From positions 468,115-532,114 of the forward strand of contig NZ_MSCO01000001.1 of the NCBI RefSeq assembly GCF_002954705.1: a stretch of DNA of 64,000 bases, read 5' to 3'. The stretch is from Aliivibrio sifiae (GTDB lineage: Bacteria; Pseudomonadota; Gammaproteobacteria; Enterobacterales; Vibrionaceae). Of this stretch, positions 1 to 7,837 are shown one piece after another. Below the pieces are notes generated by a model. The model did no database searches, had not been told where the DNA came from, and saw only the letters and a list, made by a program, of their open reading frames with translations. The position numbers and the translations under genes were made by a program. How positions within the stretch are numbered: position 1 is the first letter of the stretch; every line of letters begins with the position of its first letter.

Positions 1-35
1 ATTTATAGACAGAGTTAAGTCTTTAAAATAACTAC

Positions 36-112
36 AGGGGTGTAGCTCCAACTGGCAGAGCAGCGGATTCCAAATCCGCGTGTTGGGAGTTCGAATCTCT
101 CCACCCCTGCCA
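36..112 (+). tRNA. tRNA-Trp (anticodon CCA)
   Basis: A complete cloverleaf can be folded. The acceptor stem pairs AGGGGTG with the CACCCCT before GCCA. The anticodon arm is GCGGA/TCCGC with loop TTCCAAA, so the anticodon CCA lies at 70-72. The T-arm carries GTTCGAATC. The 3' CCA is encoded. The sequence is close to the E. coli tRNA-Trp I remember. It delivers tryptophan at UGG codons and is followed directly by a strong terminator. Confidence 0.97.
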
Positions 113-120
113 TACTTAAG

Positions 121-151
121 AAGGCTCATATCGAAAGATATGAGCCTTTTT
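121..151 (+). terminator. Rho-independent terminator of tRNA-Trp
   Basis: A perfect 12-bp stem AAGGCTCATATC/GATATGAGCCTT with a GAAA tetraloop is followed by a short T run. It lies 8 bases after the tRNA and ends its transcript. Confidence 0.9.
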
Positions 152-205
152 GCTATCTGTAAATTGAGAAAAGAGCAGCTGATTCCCCCTCCCATAAAAA
201 CGCTT

Positions 206-219
206 GTGTTGGGAGTTCG
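206..219 (+). repeat. Partial copy of the tRNA-Trp T-arm
   Basis: GTGTTGGGAGTTCG at 206-219 repeats exactly the tRNA-Trp bases 80-93 (end of the anticodon arm, variable loop and half of the T-arm). The flanks do not match. It may be the remnant of a second decayed tRNA-Trp or of a recombination at the tRNA. The stretch 152-263 holds no other feature I can support. Confidence 0.5.
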
Positions 220-263
220 TGAAAGGTATGGGCGACTTTATATGTCACCTACGTCCTATAATA

Positions 264-737
264 TTACCAACACCCTGAACTATTACCTAAACCTACACCA
301 CCAGCATTTAAAGTTAAAATGCCACATCTATCATTATTCTGGCCAAGATCAGGTTGTGGAGTTGCTGTTAAAGTATAAATATTCATACCAGAGTTAGTTA
401 AATTGTAAGAAAGAAGATATCTATTATCATCAACTTTACAGATATGTTCTTGTAGACAAGAACCATTACTTTTATTGATGGTCAGTTCTAGTAGCGCTTG
501 ATATTTTTCCTTTGAAGTACTTTCAGTTCTGGTTGAGTAGAGGCTCTCTATATGAAGTTGAGTTTTAGTGAGTGCTTCAAGAGCTTCAGTTCTATAGCTT
601 TTTAATACATAGGAAGTATAACTTGGGTAAGCTATTGTACTTAGGACTGCAATGATTGAAGTAACAATTAGTAATTCGACTAATGTCACGCCGTGATGAA
701 ACTTGTATGTCTTTACTTGGCTAAAAATTCGAATCAT
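264..737 (-). CDS. pilE: Type IV pilin-like protein, PilE family minor pilin
   Basis: This 157-residue protein has a short basic leader ending in Gly, then VTLVELL and a hydrophobic helix, the class III signal recognised by prepilin peptidase (PilD). The C-terminus has a Cys pair (RCGIL ... SSGCW) typical of the disulfide-bonded D-region of PilE-type minor pilins. It faces away from the four minor-pilin genes starting at 840, which matches the minor-pilin locus I know from other vibrios. Its probable role is as a low-abundance subunit that helps start or tip the type IV pilus. No better start codon exists upstream of the leader. The ribosome site before it is weak. Confidence 0.88.
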   Translation of the reverse strand: MIRIFSQVKTYKFHHGVTLVELLIVTSIIAVLSTIAYPSYTSYVLKSYRTEALEALTKTQLHIESLYSTRTESTSKEKYQALLELTINKSNGSCLQEHICKVDDNRYLLSYNLTNSGMNIYTLTATPQPDLGQNNDRCGILTLNAGGVGLGNSSGCW

Positions 738-839
738 TCCGATAACTTATTGAAATAAAATATACCTACTTTTAATCGGTGTTACTCTCTGTAGCAAGAT
801 GAAATTTCCATTATGGAATGTTGCAAAGGAAATTGCGAA

Positions 840-1340
840 ATGTCTCGCGGGTTTACTCTGTTTGAATTGGTTATAGCTATTGCTGTGCTTTCTACTTTAT
901 TGGTAGCAGCAGGGCCTAGTTTTTCACATCTGTTAGAAAATCAAAGTATGAAGAGGTTTGCAGGTGAAGTTGAAGGTTTTTTTATTCAAGCAAAATCAGA
1001 GGCTGTATTACAAAATAAAGAATTAAAATTATTTTATCTTAATGAATCTACAGATTGGATTATATCTTTAAACCCCGTAGATAGTACCGCAACAACAATT
1101 TCAGGCATAAAATTAACCTCTTTATCTTATATTGATTCAATAAATCATCCTAATATAAAAATCTCCTCGAGTGTGTCATCAATTATTTTTGATTCAGTTA
1201 GGGCAACTCCTAACTTATCAAGAAGTTTCTATTTTTATAAAGATAATGGTAAGCAATTAAAGCTATCAACTCATAATATTACAGGGCGTATTAAATTATG
1301 TGGAAATGGAGGTACTTTTTATGGTTACAAGGAGTGTTAA
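840..1340 (+). CDS. fimT: Minor type IV pilin, FimT/FimU (GspH-like)
   Basis: The protein starts MSRG followed by FTLFELV, a prepilin peptidase site, with a hydrophobic helix and a GspH/FimT-like soluble domain (166 residues). I chose ATG 840 over an in-frame ATG at 813 because AAAGGA lies 9 bases before 840 and the leader then has the usual 4-5 residues. It is first in a tight run of four prepilin-like genes and overlaps the next by 20 bases. The family initiates pilus assembly together with PilV, PilW, PilX and PilE. FimU is an equally good name. Coding sequence is markedly AT-rich. Confidence 0.85.
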   Translation: MSRGFTLFELVIAIAVLSTLLVAAGPSFSHLLENQSMKRFAGEVEGFFIQAKSEAVLQNKELKLFYLNESTDWIISLNPVDSTATTISGIKLTSLSYIDSINHPNIKISSSVSSIIFDSVRATPNLSRSFYFYKDNGKQLKLSTHNITGRIKLCGNGGTFYGYKEC

Positions 1341-1920
1341 TCATAAACAATCAGGTGCATCTTTAATTGAACTTCTTGTTGCATCAAGTCTTGGTTTAAT
1401 TGCTTTAATGTTAATTGGTAATGTTTTTGTTGAGGGACAAAAAATATCAGCAAATAGAAGTCAAAAGTTATTATTAATTCAAGACTTAAATGATGCATTA
1501 CGTTTTATAAAAGAAGAGAGTCAGAGGGCTGGTTATAGTCGTTCCGGTTCTTATTCTGAAATATTGTCAGGAGCGAATGATGTTATTCATATATCAGGAG
1601 CTCAGCTAAGTTTTATTTATCAATCTGAATCAGGTTCACCTTCTGAGTGGCGCTTTGCTCGTTTTAAATATGAATCTGAAACATTAAAAATATGCTCAAG
1701 GAAAAATATATCATTTATCCCTGATATATATTTTTCACCACAATGCTTGTCACTTGTTGATAATAATCTTATTAAAGTAACTGATTTTACATTGAACTAT
1801 ACAGCACTTGGTAGTTCTGTAAGTTCTGCATATATATCTATATTAACAACCGCAGAATTAAAGAATACAACTCATCAGTATTCTTCTGAGATCAACATTA
1901 AGCAAAGGAATTGGAAATAA
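1321..1920 (+). CDS. pilW: Type IV pilus minor pilin PilW-like
   Basis: The N-terminus has a basic leader (VTRSVNHKQSG) then ASLIELLVASSLGL, a prepilin signal and helix typical of PilW. The soluble part is short (199 residues in total) and rich in Ser and Ile. ATG 1321 is chosen because a strong GGAGG sits 8 bases upstream, inside the end of fimT. An in-frame ATG at 1300 lacks one. The stop TAA shares its last base with the start of the next gene, implying coupled translation. The name rests on leader sequence and gene order, since PilW soluble domains diverge quickly. Confidence 0.8.
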   Translation: MVTRSVNHKQSGASLIELLVASSLGLIALMLIGNVFVEGQKISANRSQKLLLIQDLNDALRFIKEESQRAGYSRSGSYSEILSGANDVIHISGAQLSFIYQSESGSPSEWRFARFKYESETLKICSRKNISFIPDIYFSPQCLSLVDNNLIKVTDFTLNYTALGSSVSSAYISILTTAELKNTTHQYSSEINIKQRNWK

Positions 1921-3131
1921 TGAAAAACCAAAAAGGTGCAATAACCCTTCTTGTTTCTAGTTTCATTTTAATGGCATCACTTATTTTTTCTTTAGGTAGT
2001 TATAAACATATTTTTTATCAAGTGAAACGGGCTCAGAATGAAGTAGAGGCGAGAAAAGGATATTGGGCAGCAGAAGGCGGTGTTGAATGTGCATTTACAA
2101 AGGTATCGACGATAGGATCTGTTCCTAGCACACCAATTCCTGAGTGTGCCTCTTTAGAGCTAACTGATTTGCAGATTACACAAGAGGTGAATTATCAAAT
2201 TAAAGCAGATAAATTATCACAAGTCGTAAAAAAAGATTTCTCAATAGGAGGGAAAAGGAGCTCTGGAGCTATGAAATCTGCTGCTGATATTTATTTTTAT
2301 GCAAGCACAACATTTTCAACTCCAGATCCTGGAGAGCTGACGGATGATGGTTGGGAGTGTGTTGCATTGCGTTATCGAAATCGATTTGAATCTGCCTCTG
2401 CTCCAATTAATCAAGGAGTAATTCATGGTGATAAGCCATTCTTGGAATTTGATAGTAAAGGTCTAGATTGTGCTCCCAGTCATATGACTTATGGTACAGG
2501 GAATGACTTTTTAAAAGATGAAACTGTAAATCCATTTGAGAGTTTATTTGGAGTAAAGAAAGAAGATCATAATAAAGTTAGAGATAATGGTATTTTCCAG
2601 ATTATTGATATGAATGGTCAAAAAAAAAGTCAATGTGGTTCAAAAATAACGGATATTATAAATTCAGGGAAATACCATATTTGGGTTGAGGGTGGGTGTG
2701 AGATAGTATCATCTGATTATGCAAATCTTGCTACTGCATCAAATGACACCGATGGAGTTTTTATACTAATTCATGATGGTGTGTTGTCATTAATAGGATC
2801 TCCTTCTGGCAGCTCTCCGATTAAAGGTTTGTTGTTTCATTTTAATACTGAATTTGCTTTAGGGCCTAATTTATCAAGTTGGGAAGGGACTGAAGCATAT
2901 ACTCAACTTTCTTATGAACCAAGCGTATTTCCAAGTAGTTATCTAACGTCATCGTCGTACTACCAGGATGGTTCTTTCACTTTCAATGGAGGGCAAATTT
3001 TTGACTCTTTAGGTCAATCTGCATTATTTTTTAATGCTGTAAATTTTAAATATAATAAAGATGTTATGGATTCAGTTTTTGAAGAGTTAGTGCAACCTCA
3101 GTGGGTAAAAGGATCTTGGCATGATTTCTAA
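1920..3131 (+). CDS. pilX: Type IV pilus assembly protein PilX-like
   Basis: The 403-residue protein starts MKNQKGAITLLVSSFILMAS. It has the Gly-Ala cleavage context and hydrophobic helix of PilX/GspK-like prepilins, but the Glu at +5 of the mature pilin is not evident, as is usual for GspK/PilX types that sit at a pilus tip. A large, Cys-containing soluble domain follows. ATG 1920 overlaps the preceding stop (TAATG) and AAAGGA lies about 10 bases upstream. The 3' end overlaps pilV by 11 bases. It probably takes part in priming the pilus with PilV and PilW. Confidence 0.78.
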   Translation: MKNQKGAITLLVSSFILMASLIFSLGSYKHIFYQVKRAQNEVEARKGYWAAEGGVECAFTKVSTIGSVPSTPIPECASLELTDLQITQEVNYQIKADKLSQVVKKDFSIGGKRSSGAMKSAADIYFYASTTFSTPDPGELTDDGWECVALRYRNRFESASAPINQGVIHGDKPFLEFDSKGLDCAPSHMTYGTGNDFLKDETVNPFESLFGVKKEDHNKVRDNGIFQIIDMNGQKKSQCGSKITDIINSGKYHIWVEGGCEIVSSDYANLATASNDTDGVFILIHDGVLSLIGSPSGSSPIKGLLFHFNTEFALGPNLSSWEGTEAYTQLSYEPSVFPSSYLTSSSYYQDGSFTFNGGQIFDSLGQSALFFNAVNFKYNKDVMDSVFEELVQPQWVKGSWHDF

Positions 3132-3546
3132 ACAAAATGGATTTAGTTTACTTGAAGTCCTTATTTCATTTGTATTGCTGGTTGTCGGTGTTATGGGGCT
3201 GATTAAACTACAAGTTTACGTTGATAAAAAATCAGAATATGCAGCAAATAGTATTCAAGCATTGTATGCGGCGGAATCTAAACTTGAATATTTTAGGACT
3301 CGTTCAATAGATGGTGAAGATGGGACAATTAAGTTTAAGACGATAGTTACTCAAGCTACACCAGAGGTTATTAATGGCTATAAAGTTAGTTGGGATGTGA
3401 TTGATAGCATGCCAATTGTTGTTTCGGGTGCAAATGTAACTACATTAAAAGAAATTAATATTAAAGCAGAGTGGAGTGACAGATGGAATGAGGTTCAAGA
3501 AGTTACTTTGCAAACAATGATATCAAGATACAGTGAATTTTATTAG
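3121..3546 (+). CDS. pilV: Type IV pilus modification/minor pilin PilV
   Basis: The start MISKQNG then FSLLEVLISFVLLVVG is a textbook class III leader with Glu at +5 and a PilV-like helix. The total is 141 residues. It is the last gene of the minor-pilin run, beginning within the end of pilX and ending just before a hairpin terminator. Its predicted site of action is the inner membrane and the initiating tip complex of the type IV pilus. Confidence 0.85.
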   Translation: MISKQNGFSLLEVLISFVLLVVGVMGLIKLQVYVDKKSEYAANSIQALYAAESKLEYFRTRSIDGEDGTIKFKTIVTQATPEVINGYKVSWDVIDSMPIVVSGANVTTLKEINIKAEWSDRWNEVQEVTLQTMISRYSEFY

Positions 3547-3570
3547 GTTCAAACATTTGCTTGAACCTAA
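3543..3570. terminator. Bidirectional terminator, pilV / chrA
   Basis: An 11-bp inverted repeat (TTAGGTTCAAA... GCTTGAACCTAA) sits between converging pilV and the chromate-transporter gene, with T-rich sequence on its right. Confidence 0.7.
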
Positions 3571-3581
3571 TTTATTATAAA

Positions 3582-4733
3582 TCATCCAATAAATGGCAGT
3601 GCAGCACCTATCGTAATAAAGAAACTCACCAAACCTACAATCGGTAGTTTAAGTACTTTCAATAATGCAAAGCCAATAATAACTAATGCCATATCTAGCC
3701 CTGAGCCTACAGCACTTGTAAATACAGGGTCATACAGTGCTGCGATTAGTAAACCGACGACAGAAGCATTAATTCCCGTTATAGCCCCTGCTAATGCTGG
3801 TTTTTGAGCTAGAACCTGCCAGTGACTAAATACCCCAAGAACCAATAAGAAACCCGGTAAGAAAATAGCTACCGTAGCAATTAACGCTCCAAGGATAGGT
3901 TGATCATTCCATAGTTCATAACCTAAGAAAGTAGCAAAGGTAAACATTGGACCTGGAACCGCCTGTGCAGCAGCATAGCCAGTTAAAAAACTATCAGTAC
4001 TAATTTGGTCGCCAACAATATTTTGCAGTAATGGAAGTACTACGTGACCGCCGCCAAAGACTAAACTACCGGCTTGGAAAAAATCAGAAAAAAGAACAAG
4101 CAAAGGCGAATGATTAACGATAGCAGGCAAAGCAAAGAAACAAAGTCCAAAGATAACAAGCGGTATCCAATTAATACCTTTTGATTCCTTTTTAATTTCT
4201 GTTGTTTGGTCTGATTTTAGATAAACTCGACCAACGATAGCGGCAATTAATAAGGCAATTAATTGAGTGCTTATTGAAGGAAGAATTAATAACAAGCTCG
4301 CCGTCATAATACATAAAAGTACGGTGATTTTGTCCTTACAAAAACTCTTATACATTCCCATGATTGCATCTGCAACGACAACAACCGCTAATAATTTTAA
4401 TCCATGAATAATGCCTTCAAAGATGTCATTGCCAAAGAATGAATGGCTTATGTTTGCTAATAAGACCATGATAAGAATAGAGGGCAATGTAAAACCAATT
4501 GATGCGAGTAGAGCGCCAAAGAGTCCCTTACGATGATAACCCAAAGCAAAGCCTACTTGGCTTGAACCTGGACCAGGTAAGAACTGGCTTAAAGCGATCA
4601 GTTGCGCGTACTCTTCTTCACTTATCCAACCTCGCTTTTGAACAAATTCATTGCGGAAGTAACCGATATGAGCGGCAGGCCCACCGAAGCTAACCCAACC
4701 TAATAAAAAAAATCGCTTAAATATTTCAAACAT
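3582..4733 (-). CDS. chrA: ChrA-family chromate/anion transporter
   Basis: This 383-residue polytopic membrane protein has two homologous halves. Each carries the CHR-family signature: GWVSFGGPAAH near residue 12 and a second SLVFGGGHVVLP about residue 225. FLPGPGSSQVG follows in the first half and AVPGPMFTFATFLG in the second. The bidomain family exports chromate or related anions by proton motive force. Many members in unpolluted marine bacteria have untested substrates, so chromate specificity is inferred. A LysR regulator is divergent from it across a 109-base gap and probably controls it. Confidence 0.88.
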   Translation of the reverse strand: MFEIFKRFFLLGWVSFGGPAAHIGYFRNEFVQKRGWISEEEYAQLIALSQFLPGPGSSQVGFALGYHRKGLFGALLASIGFTLPSILIMVLLANISHSFFGNDIFEGIIHGLKLLAVVVVADAIMGMYKSFCKDKITVLLCIMTASLLLILPSISTQLIALLIAAIVGRVYLKSDQTTEIKKESKGINWIPLVIFGLCFFALPAIVNHSPLLVLFSDFFQAGSLVFGGGHVVLPLLQNIVGDQISTDSFLTGYAAAQAVPGPMFTFATFLGYELWNDQPILGALIATVAIFLPGFLLVLGVFSHWQVLAQKPALAGAITGINASVVGLLIAALYDPVFTSAVGSGLDMALVIIGFALLKVLKLPIVGLVSFFITIGAALPFIG

Positions 4734-4842
4734 AATCTACTCAACTTTTGACGTATCATCCAAATTCGGACATTCCATTTTGATGGGATAAAGATTACGA
4801 GTTACTATCCAATTATTCAAATCGATTAAATTACTACTAACT

Positions 4843-5775
4843 ATGAATGAAATTAATTGGAAGGCGGTAGATCTCAATTTATTGGTCGTTTTTAGCGCAT
4901 TAATGGACACAAAAAGTGTGTCATTAGCGGCAAATAAATTATTTGTTGGGCAATCAGCGATGAGCCATAGCCTTGCTCGTTTACGTGAATTATTAAATGA
5001 TCCTTTGTTTGAGCGACAAGGGCATAAAATGCTCCCAACCGCTAAAGCTAATCAGCTCTATCCAATGATTACTCAGGTATTACAGACAATCTCAGGGGAT
5101 ATTTTAAAAGTAGATACATTTGAAGCGAGTGAATTTACAGGTATGTTTAAAATTGGAATGACGGATTACGCAGAGCTTCTTTTTGCCGCTGATATATTTG
5201 ATGCCATTCATCAATTAGCACCAAATGCACAGCTATGTTTTACCACAGTAGATAAAGCCAATTATCAAGATAGGTTTGATTCTGAGCCACTTGATTTAGT
5301 GATTGGTAGCATGAAGCCTGAGCAAAAAGAATTTCAATATCAAACATTATATACAGAAAAACATGTATGTATGTGGGATGGACAGCGACATCAGTTTAAA
5401 ACGCCGATAACACTTGGTGATTACATATCTTTACCTCACGCGTTAGTAAGCCCTGATGGCGCATTAAAAACAGGGGTAGATAAAGAGTTAAAAGCGTTAG
5501 GTGTGAATCGTGCTGTTAGCGTTGCATCTAAACATTTTTTAACAATCAGACATTTAATGAAAAAAAGAGATTTGATCTGTGTGGTTCCAGAACTTATGGC
5601 TCAGCTCGATCTTTTTTCTGAAAAACTTGTACACTCCGAGCCTCCAATTAATGTAGGTGAGTTTGATATTCAATTGATTTGGCAGACAAGAAATAAAGAA
5701 AATAAACGCTATCAATGGCTCAAAGAACTACTCATTCAAACCATTGAAAAAAGTGTTTCTACTTATAGAACTTAA
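4843..5775 (+). CDS. LysR-family transcriptional regulator next to chrA
   Basis: Residues about 10-66 form a winged helix-turn-helix of the LysR type (SVSLAANKLFVGQSAMSHSL). A periplasmic-binding-like effector domain follows to residue 310. The organisation resembles the LeuO/NodD-like subgroup (DLNLLVVFSALM start). The divergent placement next to the ChrA transporter suggests it regulates that gene and itself from the shared 4734-4842 region. The effector is unknown. Confidence 0.88.
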   Translation: MNEINWKAVDLNLLVVFSALMDTKSVSLAANKLFVGQSAMSHSLARLRELLNDPLFERQGHKMLPTAKANQLYPMITQVLQTISGDILKVDTFEASEFTGMFKIGMTDYAELLFAADIFDAIHQLAPNAQLCFTTVDKANYQDRFDSEPLDLVIGSMKPEQKEFQYQTLYTEKHVCMWDGQRHQFKTPITLGDYISLPHALVSPDGALKTGVDKELKALGVNRAVSVASKHFLTIRHLMKKRDLICVVPELMAQLDLFSEKLVHSEPPINVGEFDIQLIWQTRNKENKRYQWLKELLIQTIEKSVSTYRT

Positions 5776-5802
5776 TGTTCGATTATTATTTGGATTTAAT
5801 GT

Positions 5803-5991
5803 TTATCGCCCAAAAGCGTCTTTAATTTTTTCATCTGTTCTATATTGGCTTAGCGCATAAACCGACCAAATAGCGACAGGGATCCAACCGATTAAGGTTA
5901 TTTGTAAGATAAGACAAATGATGCCGCTAAATGGACAACCTATAGTAAAAAACTGTAACCAAGGCAGTAATAAAGCAAGTAATAGTCTCAT
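5803..5991 (-). CDS. YqaE/Pmp3-family small membrane protein
   Basis: The product is a 62-residue protein with two hydrophobic helices: the first begins at the N-terminus and contains PWLQFFTIG, and the second runs GIICLILQITLIGWIPVAIW. A charged tail ends in KDAFGR. This is the UPF0057/Pmp3 (proteolipid membrane potential modulator) pattern. Homologues are stress-linked and affect membrane potential in yeast and plants; their role in bacteria is not settled. It lies downstream of dapD on the same strand but is separated from it by a strong terminator, so it is probably transcribed alone. Confidence 0.88.
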   Translation of the reverse strand: MRLLLALLLPWLQFFTIGCPFSGIICLILQITLIGWIPVAIWSVYALSQYRTDEKIKDAFGR

Positions 5992-6011
5992 TGAGTTTCC
6001 TTTATAAATAA

Positions 6012-6046
6012 AAAATGGCCAGTAACAATTTAGTTACTGGCCATAA
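6012..6046 (-). terminator. Terminator of dapD
   Basis: A perfect 12-bp stem (ATGGCCAGTAAC/GTTACTGGCCAT) is followed, reading leftwards, by a TTTTTTATTT tract. It ends the dapD transcript before yqaE. Confidence 0.88.
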
Positions 6047-6103
6047 TATTATCTTGATCTTCATGAATGGAGCATGAATATACTCAAATCATGCAACGAA
6101 AAA

Positions 6104-7135
6104 TTAGTTATTGCTGTGTAATTCGCTGTTTAGTTCAACGGCAGATTTATTCGTTAAACATTCGATTTGACCAGTGATAGAGTTACGACGGAACAGAAGA
6201 TCTGTTTTGCCAGCAAGATCACGAGCTTTCGCAACTTCAACTTCTTTGCCTTGGTTATCTAGCATGCTTACTTTTGTGCCAGCGGTAACGTATAGACCAG
6301 ATTCAATCGTACAGCGATCACCCATTGGGAAACCAAGGCCTGCATTAGCACCAAGTAGACAGTTCTCACCAATAGAGATAACCATCTTACCGCCACCAGA
6401 AAGTGTACCCATGATAGAAGCACCACCGCCGATATCAGAGCCATTACCAACAACAACACCCGCAGAAATACGACCCTCAACCATGCTCACGCCAGTAGTA
6501 CCTGCGTTAAAGTTGATGAAACCTTCATGCATAACAGTTGTGCCTTCACCTACATGAGCGCCTAAACGAACACGTGAAGTATCAGCAATACGGATACCTG
6601 TAGGAACAACGTAATCAACCATTTTAGGGAATTTATCAACACAATCGACAGTCAGTGTTTCGCCAGCTAGACGAGCTTCGATTTGACGATCAGCAAGTTC
6701 TGGAAGATCGATAGGACCTTGATTAGTCCAAGCAATGTTATGAAGAAGGCCAAAGATACCATCTAACACAGTGCCATGTGGCTTAACTAAACGATTAGAG
6801 ATAAGTTGAAGCTTTAAGAAACCTTCAGCAACAGATTGAGATTGCTCATCAGTCGCTAGAACAACAAGAACAAGAGGTTGTTTAGATTGAACTGCTTTTT
6901 CAGCAAATGCAGCGTTTGCAATATCGCCGTTTGCTGCAAATGCATTAGCAAGTTCAGTGCAAACTTCAGAAGAAACTTCGATAGCTTGGTTGCCTTCAGT
7001 ATAACCACTTGCTTGAGCAATAGAATTAACTAGCGCTTCAGAAGGGTTTAATACTGGGTGTGGGAAAAATGCTTCAATGATTTTATTGTCGCGGTTTTTT
7101 GTTGCGGTACCAAAGGCAAGAGCAAAATGAGCCAT
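6104..7135 (-). CDS. dapD: 2,3,4,5-tetrahydropyridine-2,6-dicarboxylate N-succinyltransferase
   Basis: The enzyme makes N-succinyl-2-amino-6-ketopimelate from succinyl-CoA in the lysine/diaminopimelate pathway, in the cytosol. At 343 residues it is the long Vibrio/Pseudomonas/actinobacterial type rather than the 274-residue E. coli type. The C-terminal half has left-handed beta-helix hexapeptide repeats (GAHVGEGTTVMHEGF, GNGSDIGGGASIMG, GENCLLGANAGLGFPMG). I chose the start at 7135 (MAHFALAFG) because GGAGA lies 8 bases upstream; an ATG seven codons earlier lacks this. It is transcribed alone, with a terminator after it. Confidence 0.94.
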   Translation of the reverse strand: MAHFALAFGTATKNRDNKIIEAFFPHPVLNPSEALVNSIAQASGYTEGNQAIEVSSEVCTELANAFAANGDIANAAFAEKAVQSKQPLVLVVLATDEQSQSVAEGFLKLQLISNRLVKPHGTVLDGIFGLLHNIAWTNQGPIDLPELADRQIEARLAGETLTVDCVDKFPKMVDYVVPTGIRIADTSRVRLGAHVGEGTTVMHEGFINFNAGTTGVSMVEGRISAGVVVGNGSDIGGGASIMGTLSGGGKMVISIGENCLLGANAGLGFPMGDRCTIESGLYVTAGTKVSMLDNQGKEVEVAKARDLAGKTDLLFRRNSITGQIECLTNKSAVELNSELHSNN

Positions 7136-7300
7136 GTAATGATTCTCCATTTCCATATAAATATTAGTATTTAAAAATAAATCTTACTTCACATCATAAA
7201 GAGAGTTGCTGTGATATAGAAGGGCGAAAGTAAGAAATATTTACTAAGAATGAAGAAAGAGTGTAAGAAAAGGAAATTAATAGATAAGAAGTAGAAAATA

Positions 7301-7328
7301 AAATAGCAGCTCATTAGGCTGCTATTTG
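7301..7328 (-). terminator. Terminator of yebG
   Basis: The inverted repeat AAATAGCAGC ... GCTGCTATTT is followed on the minus strand by a T-rich tract and lies 27 bases past the yebG stop. The rest of 7136-7354 has no gene I can support; it holds the dapD promoter region. Confidence 0.75.
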
Positions 7329-7354
7329 TATTTTAATGTGCATTCTTTTTAGAA

Positions 7355-7645
7355 TTAAGCCGCGTCAGATTCTTCGTCTTTTACCGCTTCAATCTTTGCT
7401 TTTTTTGGTGCTGGTTTACGTTTAGCACCAAGAGCAACTAATACATCTTCTTTATGTTTTGCTAGGTAAAGAGACAACTCTTCTTGCTTCTCTTCATCTT
7501 CAATTAAATTGCTTTCATTTAGCAGAGTAAAAAGTTCATCTGCAACATCCAGCATTTTGTCATAAGCATCGGCTTCAGTTTTAGAGGTAAAAGTCATCTT
7601 CTCTTCTCCGTTGCGCTCAACTACATATTTGACGATAACAGCCAT
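7355..7645 (-). CDS. yebG: YebG family DNA damage-inducible protein
   Basis: This 96-residue protein starts MAVIVKYVVERNGEEKMTF, which is characteristic of YebG. It continues with an acidic helical middle and ends in a Lys/Pro-rich tail (KRKPAPKKAK). YebG is a LexA-regulated protein of E. coli with no defined biochemical function. ATG 7645 is preceded at 7 bases by AAAGGAG, whereas an in-frame upstream start at 7705 has none. A convincing LexA box lies just upstream at 7667-7686, supporting SOS control here. Confidence 0.93.
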   Translation of the reverse strand: MAVIVKYVVERNGEEKMTFTSKTEADAYDKMLDVADELFTLLNESNLIEDEEKQEELSLYLAKHKEDVLVALGAKRKPAPKKAKIEAVKDEESDAA

Positions 7646-7666
7646 GGTCGTCTCTCCTTTAAAATT

Positions 7667-7686
7667 AACTGGTGTTTTATACAGTA
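7667..7686 (-). promoter_or_regulatory. LexA (SOS) box of yebG
   Basis: On the minus strand the site reads TACTGTATAAAACACCAGTT. It fits the gamma-proteobacterial SOS box CTG-N10-CAG with an AT-rich centre. It is 21 bases upstream of the yebG start, so bound LexA would block the promoter or early transcription. Confidence 0.85.
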
Positions 7687-7788
7687 AATAGTTTTTTTTG
7701 TCCACTTTAGCGGGGTAAAGTCAGATAGAGTTAACGTTTAATAAATAGAATCTATTATTAATTAGTTTAAAAAAGAGTTGAGTAATGA

Positions 7789-7823
7789 AATTTAAAGTTG
7801 CATTTTAAATGCAACTTTAAATT
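7789..7823 (+). promoter_or_regulatory. NsrR-type operator upstream of aox
   Basis: The 35-base stretch is a perfect inverted repeat with 17-base arms around one central base. Its core at 7795-7817 is AAGTTGCATTT-T-AAATGCAACTT, which fits the NsrR consensus (AAGNTGCATTTNAAATGCANCTT-like). NsrR is a nitric-oxide-sensing iron-sulfur repressor. The site ends 14 bases before the aox start, so it probably gates aox expression to NO exposure. Confidence 0.87.
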
Positions 7824-7837
7824 AAAGGTGCTCATCT

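Noticed and set aside
6174-6557. Open frame antisense to dapD
   Set aside because: Pro/Arg/Ser-rich composition of a shadow frame; dapD is certain on the other strand.
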